Shown here in pieces: positions 13,550 to 20,574 of a stretch of DNA of 20,574 nt; within the stretch, counting starts at the first letter, position 1; every line of letters starts with the position of its first letter. Under the pieces are notes generated by a model, which made no database searches, was not told where the DNA came from, and saw nothing but the letters and a program-made list of their open reading frames with translations. Where the stretch lies: positions 1-20,574 of the forward strand of contig JAEOTW010000143.1 in the NCBI GenBank assembly GCA_016839655.1, written 5' to 3'. This DNA is from Promethearchaeota archaeon. GTDB taxonomy: Archaea; Asgardarchaeota; Lokiarchaeia; Sigynarchaeales; SOKP01. Both the position numbers and the translations under genes were made by a program.

Positions 13550-15115
13550 TTATTCTTCAGTTAAGTTATCTAATGCAATAATTGCAGCCTCACATACATA
13601 ATCACATTCATCATGTATTAGTGAATTTAAGCTCGAAATAACCTCTTCAGTATCTATTCCTATAGAACCTAAAGCTTCAGAAGCTCTCCACCTAACGTCT
13701 GGATTTTTATCATTTAAAGCATTTATTAATTCTGGAATTGCTGTTTTTGACGATAATCCTATCTTTCCTAAAGAGAGTGCAGCTTCTCGGCGCACGACAC
13801 TTTTTGGGTCACTCAATGCATTTATGAGAGCAGAAATTGATACATCTACACTTATTCCTATCCGTCCTAATGATCTTGCAGCTTCTACTCTAGCAAATTT
13901 TTTTCCAGAATTTAATTGATCAATAATAAATGTGGCGAATTCTTTAGCATCTTCACCAATTCCACCAATAGCCGCGATTATCAATATTTTGTGTTTATAA
14001 TTTGTATTCAATGCTTTGAGAAATGTAAAAAATTTTTCAGATACTATATTATAAATGTCATAAAAGATCAAGGGCACATCAACACATAACATAATAGTCC
14101 CAATTGCTACTCCTAGAATTGCAATAATTCCTCCAAAAAGTAATCCATTCACTACCAACAAAAATCCAATCCATGGCATTAAGAAAAAACCGATCAACGG
14201 GATTGATAACATTAATAATGGCATTACAAAATCATGAATCCTATATTTACTCCGTTTATGATAACCATCAATTAATGTAGGGATTGACTGTTTTCCAATA
14301 TTTCGAAGTGAATCGGCAGCTTTTCCACGAACAGTTTCTATTTTGTCATTTAATCTCTCTCCAATCTTTTCAATAATCTCAGGATCAGCTATTTTCATCT
14401 CTCCTAAAGCTTCCACAGCCCCCTTCCGCACGATTGGATTTTTATGATTCAATTTATTTAAAAGATTCGGGACTGCCTCTTGACCAATTCCTGCAAGGGT
14501 GTTTACAACTCTAAAACGTACTCTCCAGTCTTCATCTTCAAGTGCAGTAATTAAACTTGGTATTGCTTTTGTGGATCCTTTACCTATTAGGTTTATAGCA
14601 CGAGCTGCTGCTGTTCTAACAGTCCAACTTACATCTTTAAGACTTTTTGTTAAATTTGGAATTGCTTCATGTGCCTCAGTACCAATTTCTCCGAGTGCTT
14701 TAGCAGCTTCTGTTCGCACTTCTTCTGAATTATCCTTTAATGTATTGATTAAATTATTTATAGAGCCATATTGTGAGCTTGATATTTTTCCTAATGCTAT
14801 TACTACTTCTTTTCGAATAGTAACTTCTTTATCAGTTAAATGTTTAATTAACTCCGGGATCGCATGTTCAGCTTTTTTACCAATTTTTCCTAAAGCTCGA
14901 GCTGTTTCGCGACATATACTCCAATCATCATCTTTTAAACAATCAATGATTTTGGGGACCCCCATTTCAGATTTATAACCTAATTCTCCTAACACGAAAA
15001 TAGAATTAAATTTTACAGACCTAATTTTGCTATCTAAATGATTAATAACCTCATCAATGACAGATGAGTCCTTCTCTATCCTCGATAAAACCAAGTCGAT
15101 TCTAGCGTCTCTCAA
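13550..15115 (-). CDS. HEAT/PBS-lyase-repeat protein with a central membrane hairpin
   Basis: 521 residues. Residues 1 to about 285 contain about eight HEAT repeats of the bacterial/archaeal type, each with a pattern like AIPxLIxxLxDxxxxVRxxAAxALGxIG (for example 85-110 and 145-180). Residues 296-318 and 322-345 are two strongly hydrophobic segments making a membrane hairpin, flanked by a basic KRSKYRIHD patch. Residues about 370-521 hold three or four more HEAT repeats. HEAT arrays act as protein-binding scaffolds; the hairpin would place both arrays on the same side of the membrane, probably the cytoplasm. The start is TTG; no ATG/GTG/TTG is open upstream. It begins 35 bases after livF ends, in the transporter operon, so an accessory or regulatory role for the importer is inferred. 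Confidence 0.85.
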   Translation of the reverse strand: MRDARIDLVLSRIEKDSSVIDEVINHLDSKIRSVKFNSIFVLGELGYKSEMGVPKIIDCLKDDDWSICRETARALGKIGKKAEHAIPELIKHLTDKEVTIRKEVVIALGKISSSQYGSINNLINTLKDNSEEVRTEAAKALGEIGTEAHEAIPNLTKSLKDVSWTVRTAAARAINLIGKGSTKAIPSLITALEDEDWRVRFRVVNTLAGIGQEAVPNLLNKLNHKNPIVRKGAVEALGEMKIADPEIIEKIGERLNDKIETVRGKAADSLRNIGKQSIPTLIDGYHKRSKYRIHDFVMPLLMLSIPLIGFFLMPWIGFLLVVNGLLFGGIIAILGVAIGTIMLCVDVPLIFYDIYNIVSEKFFTFLKALNTNYKHKILIIAAIGGIGEDAKEFATFIIDQLNSGKKFARVEAARSLGRIGISVDVSISALINALSDPKSVVRREAALSLGKIGLSSKTAIPELINALNDKNPDVRWRASEALGSIGIDTEEVISSLNSLIHDECDYVCEAAIIALDNLTEE

Positions 15116-15150
15116 TAATTTCTCTAATGGAGCTGATATTTTGAATCACC

Positions 15151-15864
15151 TTAAATGCCAAGATATACTTCCTTTATTCGTGGTTCTTTTACTAATTCTT
15201 CCTTAGTTCCTCTCATTTCTATTTTACCTTCCTCAAGAACATGAACCTTTTCAGAAACATTAAGAGCTAAAACAGCATCTTGTTCAACCAAAAGTGTTGT
15301 AGTTCCTTCTTCTTTTATTTTTTGAATTGCATCGAATATTGTTTTCTTTATTTTGGGTGCCAAGCCTAAAGATGGTTCATCCATTAAAAGTAATTTAGGA
15401 TTAGACATAATTGAACGCGCGATTGCTAGCATTTGCTGTTCTCCACCACTTAATGTCCCTGCTCGTTGTTTTCGTCTTTCCTTGAGGCGAGGAAAGGTTT
15501 CAAAAATGAATTTTTTTAATTCCTTATATTTTTCTCTATCTTTTAGTAAGTATGCCCCCAATTTAAGATTATCATCTACAGACATATCATAAAAAAGTCT
15601 ACGACGCTCAGGACAATGAGAGATTCCCTTTTTGGCGATTTTATGTGCTTTTAATTCATCTATTCTTTCACCAAGGAATTCTATTTTTCCTCGATCAGGT
15701 TCTTCTAAACCAGATATAACTCTAAGGAGCGTGGACTTACCAGCTCCATTTGGACCTATTACGGCATCCAAAGCTTTATCTTCAATTTTTAAATTTATTT
15801 CTTCTAGTGCTTTTGCTTTCCCATAATAGTGATATATTTTTTTTATTTCAAGCAAATTCTTCAC
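15151..15864 (-). CDS. livF: LIV-type ABC transporter ATPase, LivF-like
   Basis: 237 residues, typical for LivF. Walker A GPNGAGKST (37-45), the LivF-type PERRRLF segment (85-91), signature LSGGEQQ (138-144), Walker B LLLMDEPSLGLAP (158-170) and an H-loop replaced by the LivF-typical EQD (TTLLVEQDA) are all present. It would pair with LivG to power import. The start is GTG, overlapping the livG coding end by 17 bases, so translation is coupled. The HEAT gene follows 35 bases later. Confidence 0.93.
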   Translation of the reverse strand: MKNLLEIKKIYHYYGKAKALEEINLKIEDKALDAVIGPNGAGKSTLLRVISGLEEPDRGKIEFLGERIDELKAHKIAKKGISHCPERRRLFYDMSVDDNLKLGAYLLKDREKYKELKKFIFETFPRLKERRKQRAGTLSGGEQQMLAIARSIMSNPKLLLMDEPSLGLAPKIKKTIFDAIQKIKEEGTTTLLVEQDAVLALNVSEKVHVLEEGKIEMRGTKEELVKEPRIKEVYLGI

Positions 15865-16588
15865 CTTTACCTAAATAAGCTTCACGTACAATTTTGTTAT
15901 TGGCAACCTCCATAGGAGAGCCATCAATAATAAATTTTCCTTGATGCATGGCAATTACTCTAGGAACTAGTGTCATAAGTTCGCGAAGAACATGACCAGT
16001 CATAAAAATCGTAACACCATCACCATGCAGTTTTTTAATTAAATCTGTAATACCTAATTGTTCTTCGAATGTCAGACCGCTAAAAGGCTCATCAAGGAGT
16101 AGTAATTCTGGATTGGTACCAATAGCTTTAGCAATTTGTAATTTTCTTAAATCACCATGTGGTAAAATAACAGGTGGTATTCTCGCTTTATCAACAAGAC
16201 CAACTGATGCGAGAATAGAACTAGCGTATTCATCAATTCCTACTTCTTTAGCAACTTCTCTCCCTCTATCCGATAAACAAGATATAGAAATATTATCCAA
16301 TAGAGTTAGGTATTTAAAAGATCTTACTAATTGAAATGTTCTAGCAATACCTAAATTTACTATCTTATATGGTTTAAATCCAGTAATATCCATTCCATCA
16401 AACCTTATTGAGCCTGTGGTAGGTTTCTCGAACCCTGATATTAAATTAAATACAGTTGTTTTACCAGCACCATTAGGACCAATTAACCCTACAAAATCTC
16501 CACGTTTAATTTCAAAGCTAAAATCATTGACTGCGGTTAAGCCACCAAACTTTCTTGTCAAATTTTTAACTTCTAAAATTACACCCAT
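15848..16588 (-). CDS. livG: LIV-type ABC transporter ATPase, LivG-like
   Basis: 246 residues. Walker A GPNGAGKTT (37-45), FQLVRSFKYLTLLDNI at the Q-loop region (85-100), the LivG-style signature LPHGDLRKLQIA (142-153) and Walker B LLLLDEPFSGL (162-172) are present, followed by the H-loop TGH. LivG proteins normally have LPYGQQRRLEIA; here the DLRK variant keeps the key glycine. The ATG start is 31 bases after the livM stop. It overlaps livF by 17 bases. Confidence 0.93.
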   Translation of the reverse strand: MGVILEVKNLTRKFGGLTAVNDFSFEIKRGDFVGLIGPNGAGKTTVFNLISGFEKPTTGSIRFDGMDITGFKPYKIVNLGIARTFQLVRSFKYLTLLDNISISCLSDRGREVAKEVGIDEYASSILASVGLVDKARIPPVILPHGDLRKLQIAKAIGTNPELLLLDEPFSGLTFEEQLGITDLIKKLHGDGVTIFMTGHVLRELMTLVPRVIAMHQGKFIIDGSPMEVANNKIVREAYLGKGEEFA

Positions 16589-16619
16589 TAATCATTTCAC
16601 TAATAATCTATATTTGTTT

Positions 16620-17633
16620 TTATTTTCCTAATAATAAATCCCATAAGTCTTTAAGGCGTTCAATTAAGGGAGCCATTATTCCCCGATCCGCAAATCTAAT
16701 TACGATAATTAGAATTATTGAAAAGAAAAACAATGGTTCAACATCAGCAAAAATCTCAATATTCTCAAAAAAACGAGTAACAAAGACAAAGAAAAAGGCA
16801 CCTAATGCGGATCCAGAGATAGATGCTATTCCACCTAAAGCTGCCATTACTATTGCATAAAAGGAATATAAAGGTTGAAAAAAGGCAGGGTTCACACCTC
16901 TATAGTGCATAGCAAAAAGGGATCCTGCAATTCCAGCGAAAAATCCACTTACCATAAAAGCATATATTTTATATTTTGTAGTATTAATCCCTTGAGCCCC
17001 AGAACCTCTTTCATCATCTCGGATGGATTTTAGAATCGTTCCAAAATTAGATTTTGTAATTGCGATTATGGCAATAAATACAATTATCATAATAAATAAG
17101 GTTATAAAATATTCTACTACAGGATTCAATGAAATAGGTGGAACCCCTGATACACCGCCCGAACCTCCCAACAACTCTGATAATCCTCCCATCGTAAATA
17201 AGAGAAAGAGAATTATTCCTAATGCCATAGTTCCTAATGCCAGATAAGGTCCCTTTAATCTTAAACAAGGAATAGCAACTAATAAACCAAAGAAAACTGC
17301 CATGATGGCACCCATAATAAGACTAAGGATCCATGGAACTCCAAAATACACAATAAATGCTGATGATATATACCCAGATATTGCAAAGAAAATTGCATGT
17401 CCAAAACTTATTTGACCTGCAATTCCTGCCAATAAATCCCAACTTGCGGCAAAAATTGAATATATCATAGCAAGTATAAAAAATTCTCCTAAATAATATG
17501 TGCTTTGAGTGATTAAAGGAACAATCATAAGGATAATTAGAAAGAAAATAGTTAATCCCCCTTTAAATGTTCCAGCCCAAGATTTTAAATACTTTGGGAA
17601 TAATTCAATTTTTTCACGTTGTTTTTCAAACAT
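16620..17633 (-). CDS. livM: LIV-type ABC transporter permease, LivM-like
   Basis: 337 residues, mostly hydrophobic, with about eight or nine membrane segments after a basic cytoplasmic N-terminus (KQREKIELFPKYLKS). The family marker GQISFGHAIFFAISGY is at about 72-87. The cytoplasmic coupling loop RDDERGSGAQGINTTKYKIYAFMVSGFFAG is at about 205-235. The C-terminal KDLWDLLLGK tail is short. With LivH it forms the heterodimeric channel. It is preceded by livH (34-base gap) and followed by livG. Confidence 0.92.
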   Translation of the reverse strand: MFEKQREKIELFPKYLKSWAGTFKGGLTIFFLIILMIVPLITQSTYYLGEFFILAMIYSIFAASWDLLAGIAGQISFGHAIFFAISGYISSAFIVYFGVPWILSLIMGAIMAVFFGLLVAIPCLRLKGPYLALGTMALGIILFLLFTMGGLSELLGGSGGVSGVPPISLNPVVEYFITLFIMIIVFIAIIAITKSNFGTILKSIRDDERGSGAQGINTTKYKIYAFMVSGFFAGIAGSLFAMHYRGVNPAFFQPLYSFYAIVMAALGGIASISGSALGAFFFVFVTRFFENIEIFADVEPLFFFSIILIIVIRFADRGIMAPLIERLKDLWDLLLGK

Positions 17634-17667
17634 TTTTCAAACCACCATTTATTATATTCTATATATC

Positions 17668-18522
17668 TTAAAGAAGCTCTTTTTTTCCAAATATTCCTTG
17701 AGGTCTAAATATTAACATAATAACTATTATTATAATTGGTACCAAATAAGACACTGAAGGATCAATATAAAAATTACAGAAACTTCCTACAAAACCAATA
17801 ATAAAAGAACCAGCTACACTTCCAAGAAGACTTCCCATCCCTCCAAGAACCACTACGGCAAAGGAGTTAGTCAATATATTCCAGCCAACATGTGGTGCTA
17901 CTATACTCTTTGGAATATATAAAATGGCTGCAATTCCCGCTAGAAATGCCGAGATCATAACAGTGTAGAGTAGAATTCTATCAGCATTGATACCCATTAA
18001 TGTAGCAGCTTCACGATCTTGAGACACGGCACGAATAGATTTACCTAATTTTGTTTTATTAATAAATAACATAACTGAAACGATGGTTATCAATGAAATT
18101 ATAACAATTAATAATACATGCCATTCAATTGCAAGTCCAAAAAAATCAAAACTACCTTCGATCAATGGAGGAATACCCGCATGAACGTCAGCATCCCCAA
18201 CAAACTGTACATATTGTTCAATAAAGAAAGCTAATGCAAAAGTACCTATAACGACACCTATTGGAGTTTCCTCTAAAGGTTTTATGAGGAAAAAATATGC
18301 AAATCCCCCTACAATAGTTATTATAAGTAAAGAAAAAATAATTGTAAAGAACATACCAAATTGTATGTAATTCCAGAAAAACATATATGCTGTAAGTAAG
18401 TAAAACCCACCATGGCTTAAATTCAAAACTCCACCTACACCATATACTAATGAAAAACCCATAGCTGTCAAAGCATATATAAAACCTTGTATTAGGCCTA
18501 GGGTTATAAATTCTTCTATCAA
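17668..18522 (-). CDS. livH: LIV-type ABC transporter permease, LivH-like
   Basis: 284 residues. The LivH features are LVYGVGGVLNLSHGGFYLLTAY near the N-terminus (about 25-46), a coupling loop RAVSQDREAATLMGINADRILLYTV (about 164-188), the VLGGMGSLLGSVAG segment (about 225-238) and a RPQGIFGKKE tail, which is a LivH hallmark. About eight membrane segments are visible. The start is TTG at 18522, supported by GGTGATC 8 bases upstream; no ATG fits. It is separated from the substrate-binding protein by 323 bases containing a terminator and a candidate promoter. Confidence 0.92.
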   Translation of the reverse strand: MIEEFITLGLIQGFIYALTAMGFSLVYGVGGVLNLSHGGFYLLTAYMFFWNYIQFGMFFTIIFSLLIITIVGGFAYFFLIKPLEETPIGVVIGTFALAFFIEQYVQFVGDADVHAGIPPLIEGSFDFFGLAIEWHVLLIVIISLITIVSVMLFINKTKLGKSIRAVSQDREAATLMGINADRILLYTVMISAFLAGIAAILYIPKSIVAPHVGWNILTNSFAVVVLGGMGSLLGSVAGSFIIGFVGSFCNFYIDPSVSYLVPIIIIVIMLIFRPQGIFGKKELL

Positions 18523-18530
18523 ATTAAAAA

Positions 18531-18537
18531 GATCACC
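18531..18537 (-). promoter_or_regulatory. Ribosome-binding site fixing the TTG start of livH
   Basis: GGTGATC matches the 3' end of archaeal 16S rRNA well and stands 8 bases before the TTG at 18522, which decides that start. Confidence 0.6.
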
Positions 18538-18618
18538 TAATTTGAATTATTAGAATAATTATTCAGAAACTCGTAGTTTTTTATATAATTTATTATTTTT
18601 AATAATTTTAATTCTACT

Positions 18619-18637
18619 TTATCTTTTATAAAGATAA
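18619..18637 (-). promoter_or_regulatory. Palindromic TATA promoter for livHMGF
   Basis: TTATCTTT and AAAGATAA are perfect 8-base arms around TAT, so that a TTTATAAA TATA box lies inside the dyad. It is about 100 bases upstream of livH and downstream of the terminator of the binding-protein gene, so it is a natural internal promoter/operator for the transporter core. Confidence 0.45.
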
Positions 18638-18806
18638 TCATTCATTTTCTTAATAATGGTGATCTACTAAAAATCCTTTCTAATCATTGATAATCAAAGA
18701 ATCTGTAAAAATTTCACTCTAATATCATTTTATTTTTTTTTTTACATATAATTCATAAAAATGTATAGAGAAATTAAAAGATAAAGTAGGTTAAATATAA
18801 TTATTT

Positions 18807-18815
18807 AAAAAAAAA
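18807..18815 (-). terminator. T-tract terminator after the binding-protein gene
   Basis: The minus strand reads CCCC followed by T9, 31 bases past the stop of the substrate-binding protein. It would allow high binding-protein expression with reduced read-through into livH. The rest of the 323-base gap holds no ORF. Confidence 0.5.
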
Positions 18816-18845
18816 GGGGATTTATAATGTATATGTTTTACTTTA

Positions 18846-20285
18846 TTAAGTCGTTTTAGTTATATTCCAGGGAGGTAGCAATAAATCGCCTGTTGCTAGG
18901 GTAGGTGGGTATAAATCCAATGGGTGAGCTCCTCCTGCGAACCATGCCGTAGGAAGACAAACCTTTGTTGCATTATCTTGCCACTGTGCAAATAATGTAT
19001 AACCATAAGGATATCCGCCTACAAGATCATGATTGTCATTGAAAGCTAAATGGCCCATTGCCCCAATGAATGGGTTACCTTCATCGACTCCTTCTAGTGA
19101 AGTTGCTACATCAAGATAATCAAATGATTGACTATCCTCAATTGCATATGCTATAAGGTATACTGCATCATAACTCCCTGATGCGGTATAAACTGGCTCA
19201 TGAGAAAAATTACCAATATAGTTGGCATAATGTGCTTGTGTATATATGGTTTTGTTCGTGTCCATTATTGGTTGGAAAATTACTTCGTATTCACAACCTC
19301 CATTACCAGTGTTTGCCCAATGCTCACCTTTTTGTGCACCTACGTCAATACCAGCTACAAGACAATGTGGTTGAGAATTACCGTATTCAGTCATCATGAG
19401 GGCAGATCCTCCTGCAGAAAATAGAGGAAGAACAACTTGGGCTCCCTTTGATTCCATCTGAGACCAGTAAGCTTGAAAATCTGTTAATCCTGCGGTAGGT
19501 GGGGCGGCTACTTCATGAACAACTGTTATTCCTAGAGCCGCATATAGTGATTCGTTTAAACCCGCAATTATGGGTAATGTCCAATCTAGATCCTCCCTGA
19601 TAAGACCAACCTGAGTTATATTTAGAGAACCTTTTTCACCAGGCATTGGCCATCCTAGCTGAGTAAAAGCCGCTGTAGGCATTGCTACTTGTGTGAGGTA
19701 GCCTATATATTTATTTAATTGATTTCCCAATTCAGTGGAGTTGATTGGCATGCATCTAAAGAAAGTTTTATATCTATTTGGATAATCTCTTACATTTTCG
19801 CAGAAATAATCTGTAGCAGCACCTGTACCCATAAAGATCTTATGTCTGTCCATTGCAACTTCAACATAGGATTTCAAAGCTTCTGTTCTAAAGCCTCCTA
19901 CGAGAAATTCAGCACCATCTACGTCTATTATCTTTTGTATTGCAGCAACCCCTTTGGTTACATCCAAGAAGGGATTCTCTTCATCTGTATCCTCAGATAC
20001 AAGCCCAATATAATAGGTTTCGCCACCAACATCAACCCCTCCTGCAGTATTTATTTCATATGCAGCTAACCATGAACCTTCCCATGCTCCCTCACCTGTT
20101 GTCCTTTTTGTATCACCAAGTACTCCAATCTTAATCATACGATCAGCCGCTACTCCTGTGACTCCTGGAGTCTCGTATTGAGCTCCTGCTGGAGTAGCAA
20201 GAAAGAACCAAGCACCTACACCGATACCCGTTCCTATTATAGCAATAAGTACAATTGCTAAAATTCTTTTTGTCATTTGTTCCAT
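18846..20285 (-). CDS. Type-1 periplasmic substrate-binding protein of the LIV/HAAT transporter, membrane-anchored
   Basis: 479 residues, longer than the roughly 370 of bacterial LivJ/LivK. A signal/anchor helix (LAIVLIAIIGTGIGVGAWFFLA, about 9-30) is followed by a mature domain beginning near MIKIGVLGDTKRTTGEG, with EGSWLAAYEINTAGGVDVGG typical of Peripla_BP_6 proteins. Later blocks include ASGSYDAVYLIAYAIEDSQSFDYLDVATSLE, the usual C-terminal pattern. No lipobox cysteine follows the helix, so it is held by the uncleaved helix or released after AGAQ. The ligand is probably an amino acid, amide or urea-like compound, but the specificity residues cannot be assigned. It is first in the transporter gene order, with its own promoter and terminator. 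Confidence 0.9.
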   Translation of the reverse strand: MEQMTKRILAIVLIAIIGTGIGVGAWFFLATPAGAQYETPGVTGVAADRMIKIGVLGDTKRTTGEGAWEGSWLAAYEINTAGGVDVGGETYYIGLVSEDTDEENPFLDVTKGVAAIQKIIDVDGAEFLVGGFRTEALKSYVEVAMDRHKIFMGTGAATDYFCENVRDYPNRYKTFFRCMPINSTELGNQLNKYIGYLTQVAMPTAAFTQLGWPMPGEKGSLNITQVGLIREDLDWTLPIIAGLNESLYAALGITVVHEVAAPPTAGLTDFQAYWSQMESKGAQVVLPLFSAGGSALMMTEYGNSQPHCLVAGIDVGAQKGEHWANTGNGGCEYEVIFQPIMDTNKTIYTQAHYANYIGNFSHEPVYTASGSYDAVYLIAYAIEDSQSFDYLDVATSLEGVDEGNPFIGAMGHLAFNDNHDLVGGYPYGYTLFAQWQDNATKVCLPTAWFAGGAHPLDLYPPTLATGDLLLPPWNITKTT

Positions 20286-20363
20286 TTATTAGATCACTTC
20301 AATATTTATTTTTAATTTAACATGTATGTTTATTTTTAGATTATCAAGTATTAGTTCATTTTA

Positions 20364-20377
20364 ACATATATTTAAAG
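20364..20377 (-). promoter_or_regulatory. TATA box of the binding-protein gene
   Basis: The minus strand reads CTTTAAATATATGT, about 80-92 bases before the ATG at 20285. It is the strongest TATA-like element in the spacer; a more proximal AT-rich stretch at about 20303-20320 is an alternative. Confidence 0.4.
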
Positions 20378-20432
20378 TTTTCAACTTTTTATAATCAAAA
20401 TCAGCTGATGTTAACAAAAATGTTTTAATAAT

Positions 20433-20443
20433 AAAAAAAAAAA
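20433..20443 (-). terminator. T11 terminator of the gene at the right edge
   Basis: Eleven A on the plus strand read as T11 on the minus strand, 16 to 30 bases after the stop codons of the two candidate reading frames at the right edge. Confidence 0.5.
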
Positions 20444-20458
20444 GATGTAAAATATTAC

Positions 20459-20566
20459 TTATTTTGACATTTTCACAGAACAATGTTCACATAAATTTGA
20501 ATTCCCACTATTATCCCTACAACAATAACTAAAATAATGAACAGTATTAGTGTGTAAAATCTCCAT
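20459..20566 (-). CDS. Possible 35-residue zinc-ribbon mini-protein (alternative frame)
   Basis: A complete ATG-TAA ORF preceded directly by TAA. Its product contains YCCRDNSGNSNLCEHCSVKM. Alignment by eye with zinc-ribbon proteins (CxxCGxxN, then FCxxCGxKL) keeps N, LCxxC and the final K-M, but the first cysteine is F and the first glycine is C. It overlaps a hydrophobic frame over the same bases; only one is likely to be real. Confidence 0.3.
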   Translation of the reverse strand: MEILHTNTVHYFSYCCRDNSGNSNLCEHCSVKMSK

Positions 20567-20574
20567 TTAATCGA
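20473..20574 (-). CDS. Possible C-terminal membrane segment of a gene entering from the right edge
   Basis: An open frame from the edge to TGA gives 33 residues: a basic start (SIKWR), a strongly hydrophobic helix (LILFIILVIVVGIIVG) and a short tail. It could be the C-terminal anchor of a larger protein. It competes with the zinc-ribbon frame; the sequence beyond the edge would decide. Confidence 0.3.
   Translation of the reverse strand, partial: SIKWRFYTLILFIILVIVVGIIVGIQIYVNIVL

Noticed and set aside
13419..13601. Plus-strand frame of 60 codons bridging the ligase/HEAT spacer
   Set aside because: Mostly antisense to the ligase start; its hydrophobic character comes from T-rich spacer DNA.
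14499..14978. Long plus-strand open frame of 159 codons
   Set aside because: It is antisense to the HEAT-repeat gene; its serine/alanine-rich composition mirrors the repeats and shows no independent motif.
18553..18564. GAATAATTATTC palindrome near livH
   Set aside because: Pure A/T core in very AT-rich DNA; such symmetry is expected often by chance.
19719..20069. Plus-strand open frame of 116 codons
   Set aside because: It is antisense to the well-supported substrate-binding protein gene and has no recognisable protein features.
1..20574. CRISPR arrays, tRNA/rRNA genes and insertion sequences
   Set aside because: I looked for regularly spaced direct repeats, cloverleaf-like GC-rich segments, transposase motifs and terminal inverted repeats, and found none.

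Overview
The window is AT-rich, gene-dense and archaeal in character. Promoters look like TATA boxes, many genes have very short leaders, genes end in T-rich tracts without hairpins, and GTG/TTG starts are common. The archaeal markers are a family-B DNA polymerase, a RadA/RadB-like protein and a TrmB-type regulator. A longin/roadblock-like protein and the general gene style make an Asgard archaeon (Lokiarchaeia-like) the best guess. That assignment is an inference; no rRNA or ribosomal marker is present. No tRNA, rRNA, CRISPR array or transposase was seen.

Left part (1-5236). The N-terminal two thirds of an acyl-CoA synthetase run off the left edge. A RecA/RadA-fold protein with ruined Walker motifs is convergent with a small longin-like protein, which lies downstream of a 7-TM membrane protein. 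A zinc-ribbon/charged-helix protein, a 46-residue CxxCxGxG mini-protein and an amidohydrolase-fold protein lacking several metal ligands follow.

Middle part (5237-11798). A small MGRTVPSF-type archaeal protein is translationally coupled to a divergent family-B DNA polymerase whose proofreading motifs are lost. A flavin-reductase-like split-barrel protein and a 5-TM membrane protein come next. Then there is a compact divergent module: a 43-residue four-cysteine protein plus a GyrI-like ligand-binding protein on the minus strand, facing a TrmB-like regulator on the plus strand. The shared promoter carries a multi-copy inverted repeat (TTTGTGACA) placed at both TATA boxes, so an autoregulated ligand- or stress-responsive switch is likely. 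A 59-codon orphan ORF follows.

Right part (11799-20574). Everything is on the minus strand. Read in transcription order it is a membrane-anchored type-1 substrate-binding protein, two LIV-type permeases (livH, livM), two ATPases (livG, livF), a HEAT-repeat protein with a central membrane hairpin, and a complete acyl-CoA synthetase. This is a full branched-chain-amino-acid/amide-type (HAAT) importer with a HEAT protein tightly appended. The ligase has its own TATA and ribosome-binding site. The right edge holds the 3' end of another minus-strand gene, or a tiny zinc-ribbon ORF in an overlapping frame.

The most interesting items are the GyrI/four-Cys/TrmB operator module, the exonuclease-dead polymerase with its coupled small partner, the pseudo-RadA next to a longin-like protein, and the HEAT-plus-membrane protein inside the transporter operon.
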